Below, piece after piece: positions 23,000 to 33,847 of a stretch of 64,000 nt of DNA. Source of the stretch: Lepas anatifera (taxonomy: Eukaryota > Arthropoda > Thecostraca > Lepadidae); assembly GCA_034440635.1 (NCBI GenBank), contig JAOTON010001669.1:1493501-1557500 (forward strand), in the 5' to 3' direction. A model generated the notes under the pieces. That model worked only from the letters and a program-made list of their open reading frames with translations, made no database searches and had not been told where the DNA came from. Numbering within the stretch: the first letter of the stretch is position 1; every line of letters begins with the position of its first letter. A program made the translations under genes and the position numbers.

Positions 23000-24540
23000 A
23001 TGTCCCGCCCCCGGCTTATCACCGCTACGCTGAAGAGTGTCACCCTATCTCATCACTGCCACCCCAATTCGTGGCGCCCCTCACAAGTTTTTCCCGTCCC
23101 GGATTCATTACTTCCACTCTGATTGGTTCCACCTCTAGCTAATCAATACACCTGACTTATCATTTCCCCTGATTTATGACGCCACACCACTGCCGCACCC
23201 GCCAGATCACTGTCGCCAGCAATTAATCACTGCCGCCCCCATCCGGATGGTTACTGCCGCCTTTAATTCATCACTGATCAGCTGGCTGATCGCTGACACC
23301 CCTGGTTTATGACTGCTGCCCTGGCTAAACACCCCGGTTTATTTTAACACCCATATACTTGCCCCTCCTGGTAAGTCACTGTCGCCCACCGAATCATCTT
23401 TGCCGCCCCCGGCTGATCACTGCCGTCCCTCGTTCACCACTGCCGCCCCTGGCTGATCACTGCCCCCCTGACTGATCATTGCTGCCCCTGACTGATAACT
23501 GCCGCCCCTTGACTGCTAACTGCCGCCCCTGGCGGATGACTGCCGCCCCTGGCGGATAGCTTCCGCCCCCTGACAGACCAAAGCCGCCCCCTGGCAGACC
23601 TCTGACTGATAACTGTCGCCCCTGACTGGTCACTACTCCCCTGGCTGATCAATGGCGCCCGCTGACTGATACCTGCCGCCCCTTGCTGATCATTGCCGCC
23701 CCTGCTGATTACTGCCGCCCCTGACTGATCATTTCCGCCCCTGGCGGATAACTGCCGCCCCCTGGGCCGATCATTACCGCCCTCTGACTGAAAACTGCCG
23801 GCTCTTGGCTGGTAAATGCCGCCCCTGGCTGATACTGCCGCCCCTTGGCTGAAAACTGCCACCCCTTGGATGCTAACTGCCGCCCCTGGCTGACTACTGC
23901 TGCCCCTGGTTGATTATTGCCGCTCCTTGGCTGATAACTGCCGCCCCTGGCTGACCGCTACCACCCCCTCGCTGATCATTGCCGCCCCTGACTGAAAACT
24001 GTCGGCTCTTGGTTGATAACTACCGCCCCCCCGGCAGATCACTACCGCCCCCTGCCTGATAACTTCCGTCCTTGGCTGATCACTGCCACCCCTGGTTGAT
24101 CACTGCCGCCCCTGGCTGATCATTGCCGCCCCTGACTGAAAACTGCCGGCCCTTAGCTGATAACTGCCGCCCCTGGCTAATCACTGCCGTCCCCGGCAAA
24201 TTGATAAGTGTCACCCCTTGCTGATAACTGTTGCCCCTGGCTGATAGCTGCCGCCGCTTGACTGATAAATTCCGCCCCTTGGCTGCTAACTGGCGCCCCA
24301 GGCTGATCACTGCCGCACCTTGGTTGATAACTGCGGCCCCTGAATGATCACTGCCGCCTCCTTATTGATAACTGCCGCCCCTGATTGATAACTGCCGCCC
24401 CTTGGTTGATAACTGCCGCCCCTGGCTGATCACTGCCACCCCATGACTAATAACTGCGGCGCCCTGGTTGATAACTGCCGCCCTTCACTGATAACTGCCG
24501 CCCCTGGTTCATCACTGCCGTCTCCCGGGGCAGTGAGCAT
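23000..24540 (+). repeat. CTGATCACTGCCGCCCCTGG minisatellite, main array
   Basis: Dozens of units of about 20 bases with the core GATCACTGCCGCCCCTGGCT, AT-ACTGCCGCCCC variants included. The two minus-strand open frames inside (23476-23862 and 24080-24310) read as repeats of QGAAVISQGR type and exist only because the unit lacks stops in that frame. Confidence 0.9.
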
Positions 24541-24929
24541 CCTGGGGATATCTGGGCGGTGAGCGTTCAGGTTGAGCATCCTTTTGTGGATATCACTAAC
24601 ATCATGTTATATCTGAGGAGCGTTAGTTTTAATGCCATATATTCACCCTAGTAGTCTTTCAGGTTTTACATGCCGTGATTTTCATGTTACCTATAGTCTC
24701 TGACTTTCGTATACCGTGTGAAATTGTCTGTGTCATTTTTCAGTATTTGTATTTCATTTCATCTTTTATGTGTTTTATATAATCCTCTGATATAGCTTTC
24801 ACAAGCTGGCCTGTTTTACCACCTGACTTGTTAAATTCTTGCGAAAATGTTCTATTTGTGTATTTTATTAGTGTTATGGGCGCCGTATGATCCTAGATGT
24901 CGGCGCGCTCTAAAACCTCAAATATGATG
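24541..24929. other. Non-repetitive gap in the minisatellite
   Basis: AT-richer sequence with no gene seen; the minisatellite resumes at about 24930. Confidence 0.5.
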
Positions 24930-26800
24930 ATGGACCGTCCCGCCCTAATTCATGCTGTCTCTGGCTCATCGCTGTCCCTGGCATATTTTGACCCAAATCC
25001 GCACCGCCCCGACTCATCGCTGCTGCCCCTGGTTCATCACTGCCGCCCCCTGGCTGATCACTGTCTCCCCTGGTTCATAACTGCCGCATAGATTAATCAT
25101 TGCTACCTTGATTCACGCCGCCCCTGGCTGATCAATGTTGTCCCTGTTTTTTTATTAACCCATATATGAGCGGCCTCTGGTTAGAAACTTCCTCCGTCGA
25201 ATCTTCACTGCGGCCCCCGGCTGATCACTGCCGCCCCTGGTTTATCACTGCCGATGAGACCAGTCCGGCCATGGCCCCCAAAACCGGTCAAACTTAGGCC
25301 CTGCTGTCCGCACAGTTTCCGCACAGTTTTTTTTTTACAGTTAACACCCTTCCAGAAAGCAAACAGCAGCCCACAATCGTCTAATCGTTATCTGTTTGTC
25401 TCATTTTGCACGCCCTCCAAGCCAAGTAAATGATAGACTGCTGCTGCCGTGCTTTTACTCTTTTAGTGTCAGCCAGGGGTGAAATTTTTTATCTCTTTGG
25501 GGTGTGCGAGCACCCCTAATCCAATGAGGGCACTCCTAATACATGTGTCGCCCCTCGGCTCAGTATTTCTGCCCTGATTCATGCCGCCTCCGTCTTACCA
25601 TTGTGATCATGCCGCCCCCCGGTTCATCACTACCACCCTGGTTCATGCCGCCATGGTTCATCACTGACGCCTCCCACCTATCACTGCCACCCTGATTCTT
25701 GCCAACCCTGACTTATTACTGCCGCTCTGATTCAAACAGCACCCCGCTCATATTTTCTGCCAGTGGCTCACCAGTGTTATCCCCAGCTTACCACTGCCAC
25801 CCTGTTTCATGCTGCCTCCAGCTCATCACTATCGCCTCGGCTAATGAACGCCATCCCTGACTTATCACTTCCGCTCTAATTCGTGCCGCCCTGGGTTCAT
25901 GACTGCCGCCCCCAGCTCGGGGACGGTGCATTCCATTTTCGGGCGGTTGTACAAGATTTTCGGGAGAGGTGCCTTCCTTCTCAGGGGAAGGGGGCGCCTC
26001 CATCCCCAGGGGGGCACCTTTGGCTCCCTAGGGGTGCCCACTGGGGGGTGGGGCCGACATCATTCCCCTGCGTCGAGTCGATAAATTTGAGTCCATTTGC
26101 TCTCCATGGGATGGCTTTGATGAAAGGGGGCACCATCCATAGTTGAAACTGTTTTTATTTTGCACAGAGGGCCCTTCCTCTTCAGGTAGGCGGTGTTTAG
26201 GTCTGATGCTTTCTTGGTCGGCCGGGGGCGCCGCCCAAATCCGGGGGCGCTTCCCTGGACGAAGCCAAAACCGGGAGTGAAAAATATACTTTTGCACGCC
26301 CTCATTTTTTCAGGGTGTGCAATTGCACATCGTGCCCCCCTCCCCCGAGTCCGCCGTCCCTGGCCCAGCTTACCTCTTCCGCCCTGATTCGTGCCACCCG
26401 TAGTTTATAACTGCTACCCACGTCTCATCATTCCTGTCCTCGGCTTCTGCCCTTTGCCTTGATGCGTGCCACCCCCGGCTAATCAATGCTACCCCCTCCC
26501 CAACTTATCACTTCCACCCTGATTTGTGCTGCCCGCAGCTCATAACTTCCGCCCCCCTCCCCGAGTCTTCACTGCCGCCCTCTCCTTATCACTTCCACTC
26601 TGGTTCGCGCCACTCCTCGTTCATAGGTATTGGCCCTGGCTCATCACTGCCGCCCTCGACTTATGACTTTGCCTTGTTTTTGCCGCCCTGGCCAATCACT
26701 GTCGCCCCCAGCTTATTTAACACTTCCATCACAATTTGCGCCGTTCTTAGTCCATAACTGCCGTCCTGGCCTCATCACTGCAGCACTGATGCTTACCTCC
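24930..26800 (+). repeat. Degenerate CTGCCGCCCC minisatellite, second and third blocks
   Basis: Units decay to forms such as TTATCACTTCCGCCCTGATTC. The array is interrupted by a unique-looking part at 25260-25470, by a hAT-like end CAGGGGTGAAATTTT at 25474, and by a G/C-rich piece at about 25910-26370. Open frames here are by-products. Confidence 0.8.
25474..25540 (+). mobile_element. Second copy of the CAGGGGTG..ATTTT terminus
   Basis: CAGGGGTGAAATTTTTTATC and then CTCTTTGGGGTGTGCGAGCA closely repeat the end at 22908. No separate right end was found. Confidence 0.55.
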
Positions 26801-26868
26801 CCTGTGCGTTAGGGTAAAATAAAAGGTGTTAGGGAAAAAATAAAGGGCATGGACAGGTACAGAGGAGG

Positions 26869-26920
26869 TGTCATATTTCTTAACACGCGCATTGTGTCAT
26901 ATTTCTTAACACGCGCATTG
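26869..26920 (+). repeat. 26-bp tandem duplication across a transposon end
   Basis: The unit 26869-26894 (TGTCATATTTCTTAACACGC then GCATTG) is repeated exactly at 26895-26920. It includes nine or so bases of flank plus the TTAA and the first bases of the element, so the element begins twice. Confidence 0.9.
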
Positions 26921-27752
26921 ACGGGGTCTGAGCCACCTTCGCATTGACGGGGGCGGGTACCCGCCCCCCTAAGATCTCGAGAACCACGGTAGGTAGCGAA
27001 AAACGGTAAACGGCGTTGGGCTGCCCACCCACTTCTCCATCGAAAACATTTGCACCATTTTTTTGTCAAGTGACATTTAAGGTCACGAGAGGTCAAAACA
27101 TGCCGTCATAGGGATAACATGTAAATTCAGTTTTCGGCCATTACATCTGAACAAGTAAAGATAGAGCAAAACAACTTGAACTATATGAATCCTCTCAGCA
27201 AGCCGAATCGAATGATATATAATTTGACCTTGCTAGGTCAAATCAAGGATTTGACCTGACCTGAGGTCAGGTCAGGGTCAAATTATATAAAATGCATATC
27301 ATTAGAACTGTAAAGCCCAGGCGAGTCTAATGCAGCTAAAATATATGCTCTATCACCATCCGTTACTGAGTTATTTTGCAAAAAAAACTTTTTTCCCATG
27401 TATTTCCAACGAAGAGGTCATGCCTCGTACCTGACCTTAGGTCATCGATATTAAAAATACCGGAACATATTTGAGAGAACTCGGTGGGGCCATTATGTGA
27501 TATGAGTTTCAATCGGATAAGTTCACCCTGCTCCGACTTATGCTATCTTAAACTTTTTTTGAGGTCGGGTCACTTGACCTGTACTGGTGACCTGACCTGA
27601 GATGACCTAACCTTAAAATTTTCACAAAAGTTGTAAAAATGATGAGGAAAAAGGTATGCCAAGTACGGCGGCGCTACGAGCCGCCGTTTTTCTGCTGTCT
27701 CCGAAAAACCCGAGGGGGGCGGGTACCCGCCCCCCGTCAATGCGCGTGTTAA
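26906..27752. mobile_element. Family A transposon, best complete uninterrupted copy
   Basis: Both ends are exact: TTAACACGCGCATTGACGGG at 26906 and the reverse at 27752. Subterminal perfect palindromes lie at 26949-26968 (GGGGGCGGGTACCCGCCCCC) and 27714-27735. Near the right end is ACGGCGGC..GCCGCCGT (about 27665-27687). The middle carries the dyad TGACCTGACCTGAGGTCAGG (from about 27249) and many further TGACCT/AGGTCA motifs. Length 847 bases with no coding frame, hence non-autonomous. It serves as reference for the interrupted copies at 9632 and 35510. Confidence 0.9.
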
Positions 27753-27820
27753 TATTTACAGAACATTACACGCATTCTTTGGAGCACTATCGGTGTTTTT
27801 GCTTTCTTTCCTCGTACTGA

Positions 27821-28598
27821 TTAAAGGTTCGGCACCTTTATAACGTGATTTTAACTGAGATGCCCAAGTTGTAAAGCATGCCGGAAAATCCGGTAGTCTA
27901 TATATCATTTGTCTTGAAACTCAAACTTTCCGTAGAAAAAAGCTAAAAACTACCTGAAATGTATCCCTCATGTACTCTTAGCAGTAGGCCACAGTTGACA
28001 GCCATGTTGGTGTGACGGCATATGCTGACGTCACGGTGAATATATCAGCCAATTGAAGCCCTTAAAGCCTATTGGATATGGTAGTGGCTGCCAGATCATG
28101 ACATCATCCGCAGGAAGATTTTTATTTATTTCCCTAGAGGAGCATTTAAAAACAAAAATATTGAGCTTATTATACATTTGTCAGAGAAATAATGGACGCT
28201 TCGATGATTTTCGGCTAAAAGCACCCCTAATTACAATGAATTCCAGGATTCGACCAAGGTGCCCCATTCCCTTTAAAGAAAATATGGCACCTTGGTTGAA
28301 TCCTGAAATTTAGTGTAATTAGAGGAACTTTTAGCCGAAAATCATGGAAGCGTCCATTATTTCTCTGAAATATATAGAATAAGCTCAATGTTTTGATTTT
28401 TTAAATGCTCCTTTCGGGAACCAAATAAATATCTGCCTGCGGATGATAACTTAGTGATGATGTAACCATGATGATGATGACCTGACCTGATGGTGAGTTC
28501 AAGACAAATGATACGGAGAGTACCTGGATTTCAGGCATGCTATACAACTTAGCTATCTCAGTTAAAATCACGTTATAAAGGTGCCACATTCCCTTTAA
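27821..28598. mobile_element. Fold-back TTAA element with long inverted repeats
   Basis: The left end TTAAAGGTTCGGCACCTTTA and the reversed right end TTAAAGGGAATGTGGCACCT lead into a shared ATAACGTGATTTTAACTGAG and a GCATGCC block. TTAA is at 27821-27824 and 28595-28598. A second inverted repeat lies inside: 28075-28262 pairs with 28280-28460 around CATTCCCTTTAAAGAAAAT, so the element looks like two copies joined end to end. A relative occupies 63568 to the window edge. Confidence 0.8.
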
Positions 28599-28686
28599 GT
28601 CTTTTGCTTTCATTTCAATCCCCATCCCCTCTGCCATACTGAAGGTAAAATTTAACCCCACAAAACTAATACACTTCAATCGTGGA

Positions 28687-30978
28687 CAGGGGCGTAGCGA
28701 GGAAGTCACCCCCTCATCGGTGCCGGAGTATCCTTTGATCGCTAGGCGGTGTACCCCGTTTGGGCAATGCCGCTCGAAATTTATTACCCTACGCCGTCGA
28801 ACCTAGATGTAACTAGATCACATTTAGTGATTAAAACTATTGTTTTACAATTTAGTACCTTTTTTGGTCAGCTAGGTCATTCTGTCGCTTTTCCAAACAC
28901 CCCGGAAATTATGGGTACGTAATCCGTGACCAGCTAATGCCTCATCGTCGCCAATAATCGTACCGGCGCAGCTAGTCTGGTGCCCCTTGAGCTCATCTGG
29001 TGCCCACTGAGCTGGTCTTGGCCACTTGAGCTGATCACGTGCCCTCTAAGCTGATCTGGTGCCCGTTGGGTCAATCTGGTGCCCCTTGAGCAAATATTTG
29101 TGCCTCTTGGACCGACCTAGCTACTGCTCTCTGAGTTAGTCTGATGCCTCCGAGCTCGCTTAGTGCCCTATTAGCTGTTTCAGTGCCCCTTGAGCTGATC
29201 TGAGACTCCTGTGCTGATCACATGCCTTGCTGAGTTAATCTACTGTCCCCTGAGCCAATATGGTGCCTCTTGAGCTGATCAGGTGCCCCCTGAGCTGGTT
29301 ATTGATGTCTTCTAAGATGATCTGGCGCCCCTGAGCTGGTCTGGTGCACCCTGAGCTGATCTTGTGTTCTCTGAGCTGATCTATGCCCCTGCTTTGGTCT
29401 GGGGGCTAGGAGCTGATCTGGGCTCCCGGGCTGATCAATTTGGTTCTCCCTGAGCAGATATGTTTCCCCCATGAGCTAAACTAATGCCCCCTGCGTCGAT
29501 CTGGTGCCACCTGAACCAACATTTTCCCTCCTGAGCCCATCTCATGTCCTCTGAGCTCGTTTAGTGCCCCTGAGCTAGTTTGGTGTCACCTGAGCCAATC
29601 TGGTGCCTTTCAAGCTGATCTAGGCCTCCTGAGTTGATTAAGTAATTTCCTCAGCAGCTCTGGGGCCCTCAGCCGAGTTGTGCCCACTGAGGCTGATGAA
29701 GGCCTGTGAGCTGGTATGGGGCTTCTGGGCTGATTGAATGCCTCCTGACTTGATCTAGTACCTCCAAGTTGATCTGTGCCCCGAGCTGATCGGGGGCCAC
29801 TGAGCTGATTCCTTGCACTCTCTCTGAGCGGATATGGTGCTCCCTGAGCTGATCTAGACCCCTGCTCTGGTCTGGGGCTAGGAGTTTATCTGGGCCCCGA
29901 GCTAATCTATCTGGTGCCCCCTGAGCAGGTATATTGTCCTTGCGCTAAACTAATGCCCCCTGAGTTGATCTGGTGCCTCATGTGTCATCATTGTGCCTCC
30001 TGAGCCCATCTGATGCCCTCTGAGCTAGTCTGGTGCCCAGGGGGCACAACTGGGGAATGAGGGGCAGCTGCTCTGGAGGACTCTGATCTACACTAGGGGG
30101 CCCCTGAGCTGGTCTTGATTAGATGGGGAATAAGGACACAGTGCAAACTCCCCTTGTAAAATTGAGCTAACGGAGAATGAGCCGTCATCGCTAAAAGGCT
30201 TGTGATGCCTAGGCACCCCGGGTTAATTAAATTTCTTATTATACTGGTGGATTCTGGGGAGGGGTGATAAAAAGGCATGTGCCCCTAAGCTCAGAGCATA
30301 GTCCCCTCAACCAGGATCTCTATTAATTAATTTAAATGAATAAAGGACTAGTTTTTCACAATTTTCAGGTCTCTTATATCATCTCCATCCAAACAACCAG
30401 TCTGTTTACTTTTTCTTTACTCCAACTGGGACTGATCCTTGAAAATATGGAACTATTAAACGCGTTAAAAAGTACCTCCCAAATTATTCCGGCAACAAAA
30501 ATTGTATTCGTCCGATGTCACTATGCTACACCTCCTCCCACGGCCATTGTGGGAGCCAGGGAACTTAATTCGCGTTCAACCAGGGCTCACTCGTCACGAC
30601 AAAACCAGTGGGCATAACAAATGAATTTTCGACTCCAATATGTCTTATCTTGCACATGGTGACAGATATCACAGGCTCCCCTGATTTCTCTGATGTCAAG
30701 TACTTGCATGAGTTGGCTGATTTGTCCTTAAATCTATCTAAAAATTCGTGTTCTGGCTATTTTCATGAGATTTCGGTGATTTTTTTCTGGTTTTAATTCA
30801 GTTTTCCTTCTCCGTCAATGCTTGATTGGCATTTTTCTTGGACTAAAGGTACCCAAAAGTTGATATTAATTAAGATATAGTAAGTTTTCTTAGGTTACGT
30901 TAAAAGTGCCCTTTCTCTCCCGGGGTGGCCCTCAAAGGTGGTGTGCTCTCCCATGCCAAAGCTATGGCTGCGCCCCTG
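28687..30978. mobile_element. hAT-type element with perfect 8-bp duplication, filled with minisatellite
   Basis: Ends are CAGGGGCGTAGCGAGG and CTATGGCTGCGCCCCTG. The flanks are ATCGTGGA on both sides (28679-28686 and 30979-30986), an exact 8-base target duplication. The 2292-base interior holds the GAGCTGATCTGGTGCCCCCT repeat (28970-30060) and no transposase. The similarity of its termini to those at 1689-1970 suggests the same family. Confidence 0.9.
28970..30060 (+). repeat. GAGCTGATCTGGTGCCCCCT minisatellite inside a hAT element
   Basis: Imperfect units of about 22 bases share the core with 1295-2190. The array lies wholly inside the hAT-type element at 28687-30978. Confidence 0.85.
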
Positions 30979-31253
30979 ATCGTGGAAAGATTTAAAGCTC
31001 AGATTGGATTATTTTAAGACGTGTATATAGCTTTGGGATGTCGCCTAAAAAGCAAACACGTTTGGCATAAGCTGTAGAATACCTGCCCAACATTAAAATA
31101 AAATGTTCTCTGTGCTATAAAAGGCACAAAAAGCGATGAATATCAGATTTGGTGCAATAAAAGGGTGCCGCCCCCCCAACGCCGCCGCCCCTATGGGGTG
31201 CCGCCCCCCACCGGTTGAGCACCCCCAAAGATTTTGGGAAAATTACACCCCTG

Positions 31254-32184
31254 CTTTTAACCTTAGCTTCATGAAATGGGCAGAATCTGCGGCTGTATTA
31301 GGAGTTGGTTAAGCAAAAAGAGAGAAATAATAATAGTTTTATATAATAATAACAAAAAAATAATGATGATAAAATGAAATAGAATATTATTTAGAACAAT
31401 GACAAGTCTAGAATGTCTAATATCGAAGCTTGCTTGTATACATTATAGAATAATTCAAGAATATTATTTGAATATCCTCAAACACGGTGCCTTTTTAGTT
31501 CTGTCGCACGATAATTTTGCACAAAAATCCAAGCGATGAAACTGCTGCATGTCATGGTGACGCAAGATACCTTTACTTAGAGGTACGTTCAAGAGGGGAT
31601 TCCTTCACGCCCGAGTGACGTCACCCGGGCGTGGAGGAATTCCTTCACCATTGGGCCGTGTGTTAAACTGCTGCTAATGGCACTTCCCGCTTACGAATTT
31701 GTAAGAATACACGATAGTCAAATTTATCCCAAATGGAATGAATAAACATTTTATTTTCGATTTTGAGCCTCTTTTTGCAAAAAATTGGATATTGAATAAT
31801 TTAATTTGCCCGTGTTATATGCTATGAGGGGTGACGTCACATCCGGTGGTTGCGCTTCCTGTTGGAGGGGGCTGATGGTGACGGGCTCCTTATCCCTCCT
31901 GCCATAGATGCTGAAGAAGAAAATTTTTGTCGAAACGCGTTCATCTGTCTGCTGCGTTGATTTACGTGATAATGCCCTTGGCTGCACCTCTACCCCAAGC
32001 ACACCAAAATCAAACCAAAGCAGGCCCAAGCACACCCAAACAAACCCAAATTAGGCCGTACAAGCAAACACAAAAATTGAATCGGGTTCCCAAATATCCC
32101 ATGGGGGATATTTGGTTGCCTCTCCCTGGTTGTACCACTGATTAAGCTGCGTCGGACTGTGCACACATGTGTACATTATTGTGT
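31254..32184. other. Gap before the segmental duplication
   Basis: AT-rich at 31300-31500. Contains the dyad at 31597-31643 and a CRE-like site followed by an ETS-like core at about 31832-31850 (GTGACGTCACATCCGG). The minus frame at 31751-32035 crosses this site and is not recognised. Confidence 0.45.
31597..31643. promoter_or_regulatory. 47-bp dyad centred on GTGACGTCAC
   Basis: GGATTCCTTCACGCCCG on the left and CGGGCGTGGAGGAATTCC on the right are nearly reverse complements, with the palindromic CRE GTGACGTCAC at the centre. It could be a regulatory dyad or a transposon remnant. Confidence 0.5.
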
Positions 32185-32297
32185 GCACGCACTAATTCAG
32201 CATATACGCCGTGTCGTTTTCATAGAGCAGATTCTGTGTTTTTCACATACAACCTCAAAAAGGAGTTGGAAGGACACACGTGAGGAAACCAGTTCCC

Positions 32298-32306
32298 ATT
32301 TATTTG
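32298..32306 (-). promoter_or_regulatory. Possible polyadenylation signal of PQ-loop gene copy 1
   Basis: Minus-strand AAATAAAT lies about 890 bases downstream of the stop codon. The equivalent place in copy 2 (about 59676-59684) also reads AAATAAAC and is about 240 bases downstream because the extra segment is missing there. Confidence 0.4.
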
Positions 32307-33195
32307 GCTCTCTTAAAACTGGAAATGTTTAAGATGAGCATCTTGCAGCACTGCAACTTCTGTCTGCCACAGGCGTCTCACTTTATGGTCTCATCAGTTC
32401 CTCATAACGTTGTGAACAACATGAGACTAAGAAAGTACCAAGGAACGAACTGCACACGGCAGCAACACCGGAAACAACGGACAGAAAATAAACTGTTATT
32501 TACAGCTGGTTTGGTGGAATGTCAGCCTAACATGTGGCAGTCACCCATACCAACAACCAAAAATATGGTGACAGGAACCATTCTAATTGTAGCACGCGCT
32601 CCTCAGTTCCTAAGATATTTACATTGCCCGTTCTACAGGAGCAACGCTGAGCAAAGCAGACAAGGTTAAGAGAAACTAACATATTTACCCTAAAAGCTCC
32701 TTCACGAGACGAGTAATTGAGTGGTGCCCAAAATAAATTTGGATACAGCCTGACAATGCCGGGAATGTTCTCGGGAGATTAAACGCACATGGTTAAAAAA
32801 TGGGCTTTCCTCATAATCGCTAGGCCTATACACAAATACAAAAATATCCCCGTTACCAAGAAACAAAAATTCCCAGACCGTTCAATAATGAATACAGCAC
32901 CCTTTAATACTTTGACACACTCCTGCTCCAAAAGTATTCAAACATGGATCGCATGCTGTCCTTTTTTGAACAGCTGTTAACAGTATCCGTACCAATATCC
33001 GGGAACTCAATCTAATTCGACATTTTAGGCAAGCTTGGTGGACCTGAATTGGCCGTTAAAACGATGGCGGTTAGCAAAGGAAAGGTGCTGTTTTCTAACA
33101 GTTTCTGAGAACTTTAACCCTTTCATTTTCTGGATTTTGTTTCTGGATAACGCACCCCAGCTGAACCTCCACCATAGTCCTGAGAAAATGGTATC

Positions 33196-33828
33196 TCACT
33201 GCGATTTTTTCAACTTGTCTGCGGGGCCGTCTCTGTAGCAGAAAGTAGCCAACACTACCAGAATGTTCAAACCGAAGTTCACAGTGAAACAGGTCAGAAG
33301 AGTGGGATCGCCTGTCTCGGCCAGCGTGGTAATGATCCTGGTGGCACACGTCAACGCTGCCAAGAACCAGGTGGTCATGCTGATGGACGTGGCGTCTTTC
33401 GATTGCAGGATCTGTTTCAGTTGAACCACTTTGGAGCTCCAGCCCATCGGCAGAGCGAGCGAGATGAGAAGAGAGGCCACGGCCGGAGGGGCTTTGCCGA
33501 GTGCCACTGACGTCATCACTCCTCCAGCAGCTGCCAATGACGAGAGCCACGCCACGGAGAGTCGGCCGGTCATGTGCAGCATCAGCAGCAGCAGCAGCAC
33601 ATCCTGCGGCACCAGCAGCATATACTCGGCGTAGCTGTCCAACGGGTAGCCGCTGGAGACGTTGTAGGCCAGGTTGATACTGAACCCGGTCAGCTCCAGC
33701 AAAAGACTCTGAAGACTCAGACCTTCAACCGACCACGCCCGCAGCACGGACACGATTTGAGGAATCTTATAGATTAAAGACACAATAATCGTGATCCAGG
33801 AGCAGGTCACCACAAGCAAGGACGCCAT
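33196..33828 (-). CDS. SLC66A3: PQ-loop repeat membrane protein, SLC66A3-like, copy 1
   Basis: A 210-residue intronless frame starting in a good context (GCCATGG). The sequence is strongly hydrophobic with about seven predicted membrane segments. The first PQ-loop motif is KIPQI at residues 21-25, followed by the family block SVEGLSLQSLLLELTGF (33-49). The second repeat has VQ instead of PQ at 135-136, then TSISMTTW, and CATRIITTL (161-169) is also characteristic. Length fits SLC66A3, whose vertebrate members are near 200 residues. The PQ-loop family includes lysosomal amino-acid exporters and MPDU1; the substrate of SLC66A3 is not established to my knowledge. The second copy at 59924 differs at 11 residues. 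Vertebrate SLC66A3 genes have introns, so this may be a retrogene or a lineage that lost introns. The overlapping frame 33095-33550 is a shadow. Confidence 0.9.
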   Translation of the reverse strand: MASLLVVTCSWITIIVSLIYKIPQIVSVLRAWSVEGLSLQSLLLELTGFSINLAYNVSSGYPLDSYAEYMLLVPQDVLLLLLMLHMTGRLSVAWLSSLAAAGGVMTSVALGKAPPAVASLLISLALPMGWSSKVVQLKQILQSKDATSISMTTWFLAALTCATRIITTLAETGDPTLLTCFTVNFGLNILVVLATFCYRDGPADKLKKSQ

Positions 33829-33847
33829 GGCGACGTGTTTCGAGCCG

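Larger units (their letters stand above)
22908..31253. mobile_element. Possible large hAT-type element holding minisatellite and nested insertions
   Basis: Left end CAGGGGTGTAATTTTC followed by TCTTTGGGGGTGCCTGAGCA, and right end, read in reverse, CAGGGGTGTAATTTTC followed by ATCTTTGGGGGTGCTCA. These form a good inverted repeat of about 40 bases. The 8-base flanks are TTATTAAC (22900-22907) and CTTTTAAC (31254-31261), six of eight equal. Between them lie the CTGCCGCCCC minisatellite, a family A copy, a fold-back element and a second hAT-type element, which would all be later additions. A further left-type end is at 25474, so an alternative is two overlapping copies. Confidence 0.55.

Noticed and set aside
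23476..23862. A 128-codon repetitive protein frame
   Set aside because: It is the translation of the CTGCCGCCCC minisatellite in a register without stops; unit length and decay show no coding constraint.
33095..33550. A 151-codon minus-strand frame inside the PQ-loop gene
   Set aside because: It is the alternate frame of the real 210-codon gene, and the corresponding frame in copy 2 is much shorter.
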